Of a DNA stretch of 64,000 nt, positions 11,140 to 22,958 are shown piece after piece; position 1 is the first letter of the stretch, and every line of letters starts with the position of its first letter. The DNA comes from Jackrogersella multiformis (Eukaryota > Ascomycota > Sordariomycetes > Xylariales > Hypoxylaceae): the NCBI GenBank assembly GCA_902806575.1, contig CADCXD010000009.1, forward strand, positions 620,001-684,000. The letters run 5' to 3'. Made by a program: the position numbers and the translations under genes. The notes beneath the pieces are model-generated. The model ran no database searches. It was not told the origin of the DNA and worked only from the letters and a program-made list of their open reading frames with translations.

Positions 11140-11480
11140 GTTATCCCGGGACGTCACGATTGGACGTCAACGCGGTGGGCAGACACCATCTACGACAGGT
11201 GGCTGGTGTCCTTTTGGGGCATCCCCAAAGTGATCATCGGTGACAGAGATCCCAAATGGCTGTCGGACCTCTAGCAACGTGTCTGGACATCAATGGGCAC
11301 CAAGCTTTTGTACGCTACAACGTACTATCACTAGACAGATGGGTTAACAAAACGGGAAATATTTCAAATCAAATCGTCAATGAGACACATTCTACAGGGG
11401 CTTGAGGACCCAACAGAATGGGACGACGTATTACTAAGGTTATAGTACGAGCTGGCAAGGTTGCCAGGCCAAACAAACCT
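11140..11480 (+). mobile_element. Relic of Ty3/gypsy retrotransposon integrase (broken)
   Basis: One reading frame gives IPGRHDWTSTRWADTIYDRW, then SFWGIPKVIIGDRDPKWLSDL, a stop, QRVWTSMGTKLLYATTYYH, a stop, TDGLTKRE and further on LEDPTEWDDVLLRL. This is the integrase catalytic core of Ty3/gypsy-type elements: the DRDPKF-like strand and the HxQTDG block where the second acidic catalytic region lies. The stops replace residues usually W (DLWQ) and Q (HPQTDG), as G-to-A and C-to-T changes would produce. Reverse transcriptase, RNase H, gag and LTRs were not recognised, so this is an isolated, non-functional fragment. Confidence 0.85.
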
Positions 11481-14450
11481 GGTGCTGCACGGGCAGAACA
11501 AAACAAAATAAAAATCGAAAACTTAAGCGATCCGTCAATAAAATGTTCCGTAAACAATATAGTCCTGATACTAAGAGATATCCCCCGACGCAACGAAATA
11601 GCAAAGCTACCAATGTCGTATGAACGATATGTTATGCGCAGATCTTTAATGGCTTTTGTATTGTGTAAGTCTCAGTACCTGCTAAGGATATACGATACTC
11701 TAATATATAAGGAGTAGGCTGCCACGCCTAGTCATGTGTCATATCACATGAAATATGCCATATCTTATAAGTTATTATATTCCTAGATACTAATTAGATA
11801 TCAAGGTGAGGCTTTCCCTTAGGTGACTTATAATGGTTGATTTCAACATCCTACCTTCTAGTTACTTCATTATCAGCGTGGTGGCTGGGTTGAGCTTACT
11901 ACTTATCTCCTTTGATTCGTATCCCCATATCATGGTATAGGAGTTGGTGATATCATGACCCCATCACGACTCGTTCTCGAGCAATCCTCCCCCAGAGTTA
12001 TGTTGATATAATGGTCAAGACCTCGCCATGATCTACTCTGGAAATTTAAGGGGATAACCAAGCTAAATGGTAAGCCACCATCCCTGTTTATATACTCTAA
12101 GATATACTGACATTGCATTATTAGGAATAAATTTCTGGTTATAATACTGGCTTGTAAAGCTGGGGAGAAGACCACATTATACGCCTAAATTATAGTCTTC
12201 TTACCTCTTAAGCCAATTTCCGCAGAGACCCGTATTCTCATCCAAGGTGTTTTGTGCATATGACCCTCTAATAGACAAGCATCATATAAGGTGATAAGGT
12301 GCACCACTAAGCGCGTCTTCTACGCTCGACACTAAGGCAATGGATATTTACCCCTTAGATCTCACCTCAACCACATGATAGATTCTCGTGGCCCGGTCAC
12401 CTATTCCTACCTTATCGGAGATCGGTGAGCCGGTTGCCAGGCGGGATCTAGACCACCAGTCTCTTGGATCTAACCCTCAGGCGATCATACCGTGTTCCAA
12501 GATGTGGACACGGCCTATTGCGATGTGGGGGTAATGATATATAGTCTTTGCGACAGGCCGTGATTCCTCACCCGATTCACCTCGCTGGAATTCGACGACA
12601 GAGTCACTAAATTATATGGCCCTTCATATAAATGACCTTACTAATATGGTCTATATCCATTAAAAGGACTGGACGGTCATGGGCAGGAAGTGAAGGGATT
12701 TTCTTATGTCAAACGATACTCTAGCTGTCCCGTTTGGGGGGTGTTTTAGACGACTTATGCGCTATTATAGATGCGCGTTGCTATGTATACCTAATACTGT
12801 TTAGCCATTCGGACGTATACAAAGTCATCATCACGAGTTTCCTTTCCTCTTAGATATTTGGCTCCAGGGCATTGTGCCAGAGAACGGGGGAAACAACCCA
12901 CCGAGGGCGATTTGTACCGCCCGACTAAACCTCCTGCTTGTCTGCGCACTTCAGGTGAAGTTCGAGACTACCATTCGAGCCCTAAAGATACAACCAGACT
13001 AGCAGCCATTCTTATAACTTGCACCTCATCCCTTCAACATAACACCAATGAAGACCAGCGTACCTCGGCACCCGATAATGGGATTTGAGTTGAACACTGG
13101 GCTCTCTTATAAGCTTAATGGTGCAGACCTTCACGGGTGTTGGTCTTTGACGGGCGGATGTCAAGGTTAGCGAATTCTAGTAGAATGAGGTATCTCCTAC
13201 ATCAATGGGATTATGTTTCTTATAATGAGATGAGTACCAGGTAGATATATATGGAACGCAAAGTTGGAAATATAAATAAACCTTTCTCGTGATAAATTAC
13301 AATAAAGCACAAGCTCATATCGTTATATCGAGGTTTCGCTATAGAGAGAATACCTACCTACCGACAGGAAATACATCTATATCCGATGCTTTTTACTATG
13401 CACTACCTACAGTAACCATCACCTATTCATACTTGATAGCTTTCCCAGTTTGATAGCTTAGCAAATCGGATTCCTTCTATATGATATGCCTTACTAAGTC
13501 CGCCATAAACGCCCAAAGCACATACCGCTCTCCCCAACCAGAGCTGGGGGGGTGGCGGGGGGCGGAAAAGCCTTCTTTTCAGCTTAATCAAAAGCTCGAG
13601 TCCCCGTTGGCTCTGGTCGCAATCCGGCATATTAACTCTGAGGTCATCATCTCCCCGACGCGATCGTCGGGATCGTAGGAGAACAGCATTCGCGGCCGCC
13701 CCCAACAGAGTGTAAGTACTGTGGTATCGTATCGAATCGAATCGTAGGTATGGACGAGCATAATATTATCACAAGCCCCGAAATTTAATTTACCGCTTCG
13801 CGTTTCCGGGAGTCTGGGACGCATTGCTGCACCGCTGCGCGTTGTATTGCGCCCGTCACACTATCACAGTCGCCAATGTAAAGCAAAGCGTGCCCAGAGG
13901 GGAGGAGTCGTCACCTTGGCCATCGGCTCCGAATACGTCTTTCGTTCGTTCGTTCGGTTTCTGCCCTAGGTCTTTTTCGTCTTTTGTCGCTAGGCAGGTA
14001 GGCAGCTGGTAGGTAGGTATTTACCGCCTGAACGTTCATTATGCCTTTGCCTATTCAATATTGCCAATTCCAATAGCTCTCTCGTGTGGGGCACGGATAA
14101 TGAACGATTGGGCGAATCACGACGTGCGGTTAAGCGCCTGGCACTCCTTGTTTTCCTCCGATTCCTCTCCAATCCGATAGCTTCTCCGTCCCCAAGCCAA
14201 ACCCCCAAGGTGATTTCCCTGCTCCATATCGCTGAGCCCTAGGGGACATACTGCTGCTCTCGCACCCTATTTGACAGAATTCACCGTGACGCCAAATCAC
14301 CAATTAATGGGATCCGGAAGATGGGGATAATGAATACGTACCCGAAGCAGCGCCGCTTTAAGCTAGGGCTTAGATTGCATAACTCGAGGCTCAGAGGCCC
14401 TACCTACGTTTGTGTCTGTACAGGATAATTGCCGGTTGAAAACACCGTAA
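11481..14450. other. AT-rich gene-free block, right of gypsy relic
   Basis: Low-GC, stop-rich sequence without a supportable gene. A more GC-balanced part at 12850-13090 carries a 76-codon open frame with no recognisable features. Short repeats include CGTTCGTTCGTTCG near 13936. It is compatible with further decayed repeat sequence, but I cannot name a family. Confidence 0.5.
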
Positions 14451-15822
14451 TTATGATACTGAAGGCCAAACGATCTTGCTCTGGTCTCCGAAGCTCCACC
14501 AACCTGTTCCACCAGCATCCCAGATTCGTTGTCTCTCATTTTGTGACTTAGTCAAAGATTTTTGTCGAGCCTGGCTACAAACCTCTCTTAGCTCGTCCTT
14601 TAGCGAAGAGAAATCTGGGTTATAACGCCAGTGCTTCTCAGAATACTCGTTGACTTCAACTGGCGGGAATCTCTCACGGTCCCAGAACGTGTAGCCCCAT
14701 AATTTATAATAAAGATTGAACCATTGCCGGCGGTTCCACTTGTACAGCGCTCCATTGATACATTCCCATAAAGCCATTACCTCGTCACAATGGTTATCTT
14801 TACAGTACGGCTTTCCCATGAAGAAGTCTTTTACTGCATTGTCGTACATCCTGAACGGCTGACCAACAGGTCCTATCAAGTCTAGATCGGGGCAACCACT
14901 TTGGTTGAGGCCGTTGTAGAGAAAGCTGTACACATTTGGAAAATATCGATAGACATCTCCCTGAGCACTTATAAGCCTATTGTATTCATCATAAGATTCG
15001 GCCGTTGCTAGTTGATATATGATCTCCAAGCCTAGAGAAAGGATGCGCTGAGCCCTGGGTGACCTAGGATGATCGATATAGGGGGTTTTCTGTCTTCCCC
15101 AATTCACGTCGTGATCGACAACATCATTGAAAGCTACTAATACATCAGTACCTAGTCTACATCTAAGGTTATATCTTCTTGAATTAACGCTTACGTATTG
15201 CAACAACGCGGGTGAGCAACTCTTGGACGCACGCCAACTGATCATTTTCCCAGGTAGAGAAGTGGGAGAAATACAGGTGTCGTTGTTGCCAGTCACTGTC
15301 GAAGTCACGATCGGACACGAGATACCCTTCGCAATCGTGGAACATGTTGCAATACAATTGAAACCGGTACAGCGCGCGCTGGATACGAAGGAGTTCACCT
15401 CGGGTTGGCCCGGATGGGGTGAAACTTGACCAAGTGTGTTTGAAGATATCTTGTGCCAAGGCGTCATGTGCAAGTCGCGAAGCCAAAGACTCGACTATCT
15501 TATGAAGACGTCCTAGGGGCAAGGCGTCGGCTAGCTTCCAGGTAGCACTTGGTTTCGGGCGGACAGCGAGGTACTTCTTAGAAAACTCATCGACTGCGTG
15601 GAATTCATCAAGTGCTAGGCGCGACGATTCTTCTACGATAACGGCTTCCGGTAGAACATTCCAGTCGATCTGATTCAGAAGAACTTCAGTTGTGATGAGC
15701 TTCTCGGCGCCGGTGAACGCGTTGTATAGGGAGCGGCAAGATAGAGCTGCTGCCCTTAGCGAGTCGACATCATCAATGGAAGAGAGGATTCTCTGTGTGA
15801 TCTCAGGGGGTGCTTTCTCCAT
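14451..15822 (-). CDS. F-box-like hypothetical protein
   Basis: The first exon (15822-15195) begins MEKAPPEITQRILSSIDDVDSLRAAALSCRSLYNAF, the pattern of an N-terminal F-box (P-x-E-I, D-x-x-S-L, the hydrophobic helix and C-x-x-L/F). Such proteins usually link SCF ubiquitin ligases to substrates through Skp1. The second exon ends at 14451. The intron starts at 15194, with possible acceptors at 15152 (43 nt) or 15134-15137 (58-61 nt), so the total is about 437-442 residues. The C-terminal half is rich in W, Y and N (for example NRRQWFNLYYKLWGYTFWDRERFPP) and has no recognised repeat such as LRR, WD40 or Kelch. Similar orphan F-box proteins are abundant and fast-evolving in filamentous fungi. Confidence 0.68.
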
Positions 15823-18129
15823 GGTAGAGGGACTTTGGTGTATTCTGGCTCATGGTTTGAATATGGGGTTGAATTTATTGAGGTACAGGTGTAGTTGATG
15901 TATGTGATGTACCTATGAGAGAATGGACGGTTTACACACCTTGTACCTGATAAGTAGATGGGTATTAATACAATATCAAATAGACTTTGGAATCACAGAG
16001 TTGTACTACCTCCAGGGCCACCACAGCAAGAAGGTCAGTTGCAAGTATTACATAAACTATAATCCAGAGGGTAACTACCTAATTTATAACTTCCAAGGTT
16101 GAGCCTTCAGTTGTAAAGTCTAGTACTTCCTACCCAATTTCATCTCGTTGTTGTTTTGACTTATTTTTTCCCCCTTCCCCATATGATAGAGTTGGTCAGC
16201 ATTACATACCATAAAATATAATTAATTTTCAATAGACGATATCCTTTAGGAGCGTCCAAACCTTTTTGGACTTGGGAATAGCGTCCTATGCAGTTGGAAG
16301 CAAGGTCGACATTAGACAGTGCTAGAACATACTTGTCTAAAATATTCTAAATCATTTCAAGCCTCTCGGGAAACCATCCGTCCTATTTCATTTGTAGAAA
16401 ACGGTTGAATCGCAACGGTTACGCATCAGCGCGTGTCCGTTTTCCATGCACAACCGTATGCATAAATACGGGCTTCAGTAGATACATAGGCGACGATCAT
16501 CGAGCGGCGAGGAGAGGCTAGGCTTAATTCGTCAGCGCCACATCGCAAGGGAAAACCCTTGGTGCAACCAACAGTTAGTTATCAGATGGCCAACGGCCGC
16601 AGCAAGCGGTTCAGGTTCATCGGTAGAAACAAACTCGACATTTCGGAGAGTAATCGAATCCCCGAATTACGCTATTCGTGGCTACGACATTGGGTCGCTT
16701 GGGTAGAAGCTTATCATATTGTCATGTAGGACCATCCCTTGGGTGTAACGTCCCTTTGAAGTTTGGGGTGGGATAATTGGGGTGGGAAGATGAAAGATGG
16801 AAAATGGAAAATGGAAGAATCGGAATACATACGATGTTGGAGATGTTGAGATTCGAGAAAGAAACGAGGTCGAATCAACCATCAAGCTCGAAGCGCTCTC
16901 TCGTCATGAGCTAGGTTAGTGTATTTCTGACCGCCCCTAATATCCCTTTAGTCATTTTCTATCACCGTCACCGTACAGAAGCTTTACCTTCACCTACCTA
17001 GATACCTAGGCTCTCTTCGTGGATCTGCATCATGCGAATGGCTGCATACATATGCACAACTTAGCACAGAACAATGGATCCTTGCCATCTTACCGGCACG
17101 GCAATCTTCCCGTAGCTTAAACAAGCACTAGAGCTTACCCTACCTTACCTCTACCTTATCCTAGGTAGGCATAGTATATACCTAGGAAAAGATAGGTAGC
17201 AGGGACCCTGGCGATAAAGTCAAGTTCCATAGAACGGGTCGCCAAGCTTCGACATTGTTCGCACACTCTAGCGCCCACGCTTATTCCGTGCGACATGCTG
17301 TGCTGCAGCCTGCAGTCTGCGGGGGAACAAATCTCTCTTCTTCCACAGGCCAGCCAATATCAAAGTACGGCCAGCCGCTGGGTTCTCGCTGGTCTGGTCT
17401 GGTCTGGTACGTGGTATACTTCTAAACCGACTGCTATCCACACCAACCAGTTACTGGTTCCTGATTGAGCAGCGTTGGCGGCCCCGGTAGGATGTCGAGT
17501 TTGCCCCGCCTGCCTCCCACGAGGCCAATCTCGCAAAACTCCTATTGGATATATGGTAAGGAGATCTCAAGCCGAATGTGGTAGTTGTGTGACGAGACTT
17601 GACAACCTCGCTGCATGTTGTACCTGGCGAAAAGGGAACTAGTTCCCCACCCTGCCATCGCGATCCTGGCATGCAAATGCAAGCGATATATACCTACCCT
17701 TCGGTGCCCACCTCACCGTCGGCCCGGATCCTTCTACTCTCTTTTCGTCATCGTCGTCGTCGTCGTCAGATCTTCGTGATCTAGTTCAATGGCTACCATT
17801 ACTGCCTTTCAGTATCTTTTGGTCTCGTGAACTGAGGAGTCTGGTATTCCTCATTGCGCGACAAGCCTTCACTCGTTCCAATTACTTCCCATAATATTAT
17901 ATTCATCCTCAGTAACGACACGTAAAGACAGTCACAAGCCCCTAATCCATGTAGCAAACAAAAGTATTTCAGACGGGGCCAAGAGCCACGCCAACTTCTG
18001 AGCCTCACAGGCTCTCTGACTCTCTCGCCCAAGGTTTAGATCTAGTCGACGCAGTTGACGTCGACGTTGAGTGTCATAATAACATTAGCGAACCCGTCGA
18101 CATCACCATTCTATTAACATCAACCAACC
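15823..18129. other. Divergent intergenic region upstream of the ferric reductase
   Basis: 2.3 kb without a supportable gene. It includes TACCTAGATACCTAGG-type motifs near 16996, TGGTCTGGTCTGGTCTGG near 17392 and a (CGT)n run near 17752-17766. Pyrimidine-rich sequence from about 17700 to 18120 probably holds the ferric reductase promoter and leader. The 16500-16680 stretch is more GC-balanced but folds into no tRNA I can recognise. Confidence 0.5.
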
Positions 18130-20763
18130 ATGACTAGGGAATCCATATCGGCCATGATGGGGGCGACGAGGACACTTTCAGAACTTGCGAAACGGATATA
18201 CATACCGTTGACGGCAACCAGCCCGCCGGGGTTGGTGGAAGCGAACACCGTCGACCCGTGGAGCGCGTCAGGGAAATATGCTTTAGGATGGACATATTTC
18301 AGTATAGCCCTGATGGGATTAGTAGTATTGGTGCGGATATGGCATTGGTGGCAAGATAAGATCCGACAGGCGATATACAAGCAAGAGGTGGAGCAGCACT
18401 ACCGAGACATATATAACCTCGATCCCGAATACGCACTGGCGACCGGCATGCACACGGGCCAGACTGGCCACCAATTCTTCCCCGAGGAGGGCGGAGGGGG
18501 CGGAGGGGAGAAGAGAGACTTCAAGCCGAAATCCGACTTTTCTGCTGTCGGTCCGGTTCTAGACACACTCGCTCTCTTCAGATGGGTATTTTATCGGCCG
18601 ATACCAGATGTCGTGTGGCGAAAACATCGATTCACCTTTTCGTCCCTTGCCGTCCTATTTATTGGTTTCATCGCACTGGCATTCGTCTCCTTATATGTAT
18701 TCCTAAAGCAACCCCTCTACTGGGACAGCATCCAATACGGCTCGCCTCCCGTGGCGATCCGAGCGGGCATGATTGCCGTCGCTATGACTCCTTGGATCGT
18801 TGCGACCAGCATGAAGGCCAACTTGCTCACACTCATCACGGGAATTGGACCGGAGCGGCTCAACGTGATTCACCGATGGGCAGGTTACCTTTGCCTATTC
18901 CTGGTCCTCGTGCATACTATTCCGTTTTACATTCAGCCAGTGTGGGATGACGGCGGTATGATTGTGTTTGAGAAGTTGTTCCCTGAAGGGAGCGGTGTCA
19001 TCTATGGCACCGGTATTGCATGCTTAGTGCCACTACTTTGGCTATGCGTTGCTTCGCTCCCTTTCGTCCGCAGAATAGCTTACGAAGTCTTCGTCACACT
19101 CCACGTACCGGTTGGCTTTGTGTATGTCGGCTGTCTATTCTGGCATACGAAGAATTACCTAGCATCTTGGGATTACTTATATGCCACGATAGCCATTTTG
19201 GTCCTCTGTTATTTCCTCCGCGTCTTCAAGCTCAATTGGATCAAGCCATGGCGGATGTCATTTTTGGTAGGAGACGAGGCGGCGATTACTCTCATGGCCG
19301 AAAATGCCATCAAGATCACAGTGCCCACGCAGATGAAGTGGAAGCCTGGGCAATATGTCTATCTTCGAATGCCTGGAATCTCATTCTTCGACAATCATCC
19401 ATTCACCATCTCGTCGCTCTGCAGCGAGGATTTCCCTTCAGAATACGGCGAGCAGTATAGAGACTGCACCCTTGTATTTAAACCGTATGGCGGATTTACT
19501 CGACGAGTCCTGGATACGGCCATAGAAAAGGGGCCGTTTCACACTTATCGAGCATATCTCGATGGGCCTTACGGCGGCATGCGCCGGGAACTGGCTGCGT
19601 TCGACACGTGTATTCTAATCGCCGGGGGAAGCGGTGTGACTGCATTGATGTCGCAGTTATTGAACCTCATCAAACGCATGCGCGACGGCAAGGCTATTAC
19701 TAAGAAAGTAGTGGTCGTATGGGCCCTCAAACGACTAGAGGCGATGGATTGGTTCCGAGAGGAATTGCGTATTTGCCGGGACTCTGCACCGCCAGAGAGC
19801 GTGACTTGCAAGTTCTTCGTTACCGCTGCCAAGAGGCAATCTCGAATGCCAGCTCACCGCGAGCGGGGACCACGGCCTATCAGCAACATATTTCATGATA
19901 GATTAGATGGCTTCGTAGCCGGCATTGCCTCAAAGCGCAATTCTCAGCTGATAAGAGACGAAGCGCAGGGCAACCCAGACTACGAGCGCGAGCTGCGGGC
20001 AGAGGACGAAGATAGAATTACCGCTCTCCCTCAACAGAAGTATCTCCAGCCACACCATATCCCACCGCAGGGTCCACCGCCCTCAAATCGCCAGTCGGCT
20101 CAGGAGGACTCTCTACGGAGGCTCGAGGGTCGCGAGTATAGCGATACCGAAGACCAGGACCAAGCACTGCCAGCCCCCGCGGACGGCTTCCCCGAAGACA
20201 AACCCAAGCGGGAATTCCACTTCCCGCCACTGCAGACGCGTCCTGAGCAGCAACCCCATTTCAACTACGCGCCTCCGTCACCGCGGAAGATCCCGCCGCC
20301 ATCTTCCGGCTCGGACGACGCCCCCGGCGGCCCGTCGGAGACGGTGCTGCGACCGCCAGAATTCGCACACCTCCGGACGACGAACCTGCCGCCGCCGCCA
20401 CAAGCCTCGACGCGGCCGACGTCAACGTTCGGGCCGCCGTCGGGGTTCGACTTCGGGTTCCCGGAGACACCGACGGAGTTCCAGAAGAGCCTGATGCGGT
20501 TCGCGTTCCCGGTGCCGCACCAGATCGACGGCGGGTGGAGCGTGGAGTACGGGCGGCCGGACCTGGGCTACATGCTGCGGGAGTGGACGACGGGCGGGGC
20601 CGACGGCAGGGGCATCCTGGGCAGGCGCACCGCCGTCTTCGTGTGCGGCCCGCCCAGCATGCGCGTCGGCGTCGCAACTACCGTGGCGAGGCTGCAGGCC
20701 GAGATCTGGGGCGACCCGATGCTCGAGGAGATCTTCTTGCATACGGAGAATTACGCGTTGTGA
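18130..20763 (+). CDS. FRE-type ferric/cupric-chelate reductase
   Basis: An integral plasma-membrane flavocytochrome that moves electrons from NADPH through FAD and two hemes to extracellular metal chelates. The single exon encodes 877 residues. An N-terminal hydrophobic segment (about 54-74) is followed by a charged, glycine-rich loop. The ferric-reductase transmembrane domain (about 165-375) carries the bis-histidine pairs H248/H262 and H325/H339, each 14 apart as in the family. FAD binding is marked by HPFTISS (423-429) and NADPH binding by LIAGGSGVTALMSQ (about 496-509). The final VFVCGPPSMR (about 836-845) and the aromatic-ended tail NYAL are typical. Between the two halves of the NADPH domain lies a disordered insert of about 200 residues (roughly 580-785), rich in P, Q, R, E and D. 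No EF-hands are seen, so NOX is less likely. It converges with the Fe(III) dioxygenase gene downstream. Confidence 0.9.
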   Translation: MTRESISAMMGATRTLSELAKRIYIPLTATSPPGLVEANTVDPWSASGKYALGWTYFSIALMGLVVLVRIWHWWQDKIRQAIYKQEVEQHYRDIYNLDPEYALATGMHTGQTGHQFFPEEGGGGGGEKRDFKPKSDFSAVGPVLDTLALFRWVFYRPIPDVVWRKHRFTFSSLAVLFIGFIALAFVSLYVFLKQPLYWDSIQYGSPPVAIRAGMIAVAMTPWIVATSMKANLLTLITGIGPERLNVIHRWAGYLCLFLVLVHTIPFYIQPVWDDGGMIVFEKLFPEGSGVIYGTGIACLVPLLWLCVASLPFVRRIAYEVFVTLHVPVGFVYVGCLFWHTKNYLASWDYLYATIAILVLCYFLRVFKLNWIKPWRMSFLVGDEAAITLMAENAIKITVPTQMKWKPGQYVYLRMPGISFFDNHPFTISSLCSEDFPSEYGEQYRDCTLVFKPYGGFTRRVLDTAIEKGPFHTYRAYLDGPYGGMRRELAAFDTCILIAGGSGVTALMSQLLNLIKRMRDGKAITKKVVVVWALKRLEAMDWFREELRICRDSAPPESVTCKFFVTAAKRQSRMPAHRERGPRPISNIFHDRLDGFVAGIASKRNSQLIRDEAQGNPDYERELRAEDEDRITALPQQKYLQPHHIPPQGPPPSNRQSAQEDSLRRLEGREYSDTEDQDQALPAPADGFPEDKPKREFHFPPLQTRPEQQPHFNYAPPSPRKIPPPSSGSDDAPGGPSETVLRPPEFAHLRTTNLPPPPQASTRPTSTFGPPSGFDFGFPETPTEFQKSLMRFAFPVPHQIDGGWSVEYGRPDLGYMLREWTTGGADGRGILGRRTAVFVCGPPSMRVGVATTVARLQAEIWGDPMLEEIFLHTENYAL

Positions 20764-21686
20764 GAAGCGAGCGAGTGGGTGGATGGGTGGGGATTATGGT
20801 ATAGGAGGTTTTATAAGGGGAAAAGGAAGAGAGATACAGAAAGGGAGAGAATAAATGAAAGAGAGGAAGGGAGGAAGGGGGTTGTATATATATACATCAT
20901 CTAATATCCTGGACGAGCGAGGGAACGACGCAAAATGCTACGACTCCAGCTACCGGCGTTTGGGACGGGGATCGGGACCGGTATGGGGACGGGCGGGAGA
21001 TGCCTCACAACACACGCACGCACACAAAGCCAACTTGGGCTTATTTACATACCAGCCGGGACGGTGCTCCTGGTGTGTGTTTGTTGTACCTACATGAGTC
21101 CGTTGGTGGGCTGGGTTGATGGTGCTTTGGGTACTGTATGGCATGAATGGCATGGTTGAGCCTCGAGTGTCAAGCAGCGATGATATGGGATAGGATGGGA
21201 TGGGATTGTATTTTTTGTTGCGGCTGTATACCTGCTACCTACCTGAGGTGCCTCTCTACGCAGCCTAGGTAGGTAGGTACTTAATCAACTCCAATGACTG
21301 ATGTTATTTTATATTGTTGGGGCTTTGTCTTGATATGTGTAGCGGATAGGTGCGTTGCATGTTTATGTAGATGCTTACGTAAATGCTATTGATATTGACC
21401 ACAGATGGAGGGAAATATTCAACAACGCGTTCAAAGGGAATCTTAACATTCAATTATACTTAGCCAAGACCTCTATCTGTTTACTATACCTCGTCTAACT
21501 GTAAGTTTGTGACTTACGAGTATTCAAAGAAAATCATAGGTCTGAGGTCGGCATGTTAGGGCATAACATTGGTGTCATAAAGAACAATATATGATCATGT
21601 CTTGCCTGGGGAGTTAACAAATTTGATCACCGACTCGTCTACCTGTCATCTAGCTACCATACATCTATCCATCTCTTTCGCGGTAC
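20764..21686. other. Convergent 3' intergenic region
   Basis: This separates the ferric reductase and dioxygenase 3' ends. It holds purine-rich sequence (20770-20880) and a CACACGCACGCACAC run near 21010. A CCTAGGTAGGTAGGTAC motif sits near 21265. No gene is seen. Confidence 0.55.
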
Positions 21687-22958
21687 TCAGTCTAAGTCGG
21701 GTATAGGTAGATGGTCGACGAGCTTCATCCGCAACCCCAGTTCGGCGAGGGCCTTGACCGCGGCCTCATCACGCAGCCTTTCCGTCTCCTCCTTCGTTGT
21801 CAGCACGAAGTCGTGCTTCAGCAACAGGCCCCCTTCCGGGAAGCTGTATTCCTTCGCCGCGGCCGCATCGGCTTTGTCTATGTCGACTATGAGGCTCTGC
21901 TTGACGCCGAACACGGCGTCTGATGTCTCGTATGGATCGCCGCGCACGTAGAGCGCCCTGGATTACACGTCTGGTTAGTTTCGTGCCGGCGCCTGGATTA
22001 TGCAGGACAATCCAATCCACTAAATGCGAGAATTGAACCCCCCCCCTTTTCGAAAACTGCTAACTGGGACCGCCAACAGATGACTCTCCCAAGATGCGAC
22101 AAGAATGGAATACTCGACTCACGTAATCAGGTGATCCCAGCCCTCCTTCTCGAACATGAAATGCAAATGCGCAGGCCTCCAGCAATGCCTACCGAGCCTC
22201 TCCAGGAGCTTGCCCACGGGGCCGTCGTGCGGGATGGGGTAGCTGACGGGCTTGATGCCCTTGAACCAGAAGCGGCCGTCGCCGTCGCTCAACATGACGC
22301 ACCGCTCGCTGGGCTCGCCGCGGTCGGAGTGCTGGACGTCGTAGTGGCCGCTGCTGTCGGTCTCCCAGATGTCGATCTTGACGCCGGCCACCGGCTTCCC
22401 GGCCGTGTCCCGCACGGTGCACACGCAGAGCAGCGGCTCCCCCTCCGGGTCCGACGCCATCGTCGACCCGTTGGCCAGCGTCGGCGCGTCGTGCGTGTGG
22501 AACGGCCCTAGCACCGAGCCCTCCGTCGAATGCGCCGGCTTCGGGTGGTTGATGCTGTCGACTAAGAGAGACAGGCCTAGGATGTCGGACAGGAGGATGA
22601 ATTCCTAAGAAGCCGGCGCGCCGCGTTAGTCAATGGCTTTCTCTTCTTATGAGTTTGCTTGTTTTGTCTGCCTGTTTACCCGCTTCGGGGCTAGGGGGTG
22701 GAGAGGAGGTGGCACACAACGTACATGGCGCACATCGCTGCTAATCTGCCCGCAGCCCACGAGGAAGTTGAGCGCGGCCATCCACTCGTCGGTGCTGAGC
22801 CGCGTCTCCCGCGCGAAGTCGTGCAGGTGAGTCACCAGACGCGACATCAGGTACTCCAGGCGCGGGTTCCGGCATTGCGAGTTGATGCGGATGGTGTTGG
22901 GCGTGATGTTGTCAATCGTCAGGTCCAGAAGCGCTGGGACCTTGCCCGACGCGGCCAT
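21687..22958 (-). CDS. Intradiol ring-cleavage dioxygenase (catechol/hydroxyquinol 1,2-dioxygenase family)
   Basis: A non-heme Fe(III) enzyme that opens catecholic rings between the two hydroxyls in aromatic degradation (3-oxoadipate and hydroxyquinol routes). Exons 22958-22725, 22604-22123 and 21957-21687 give 328 residues. The N-terminal helical domain contains EYLMSRLVTHLHDFARETRLSTDEWMAALNFLVGCGQ, typical of the dioxygenase N-terminal dimerisation region. The catalytic beta domain begins GSVLGPFHTHDAP and has the four iron ligands at Y166 (HYDVQ), Y200 (VSYPIP), H224 and H226 (RPAHLHF). The spacing is very close to that of bacterial catechol 1,2-dioxygenases. The YPIPHDGPVGKLLERLGRHCWRPAHLHFMF type of sequence suggests the hydroxyquinol or chlorocatechol branch, but substrate is inferred only. 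No signal peptide, so cytosolic. Confidence 0.88.

Noticed and set aside
16500..16680. Possible tRNA or structured RNA near a GAATCCCC sequence
   Set aside because: No consistent cloverleaf could be drawn; neither acceptor stem nor A/B boxes match.
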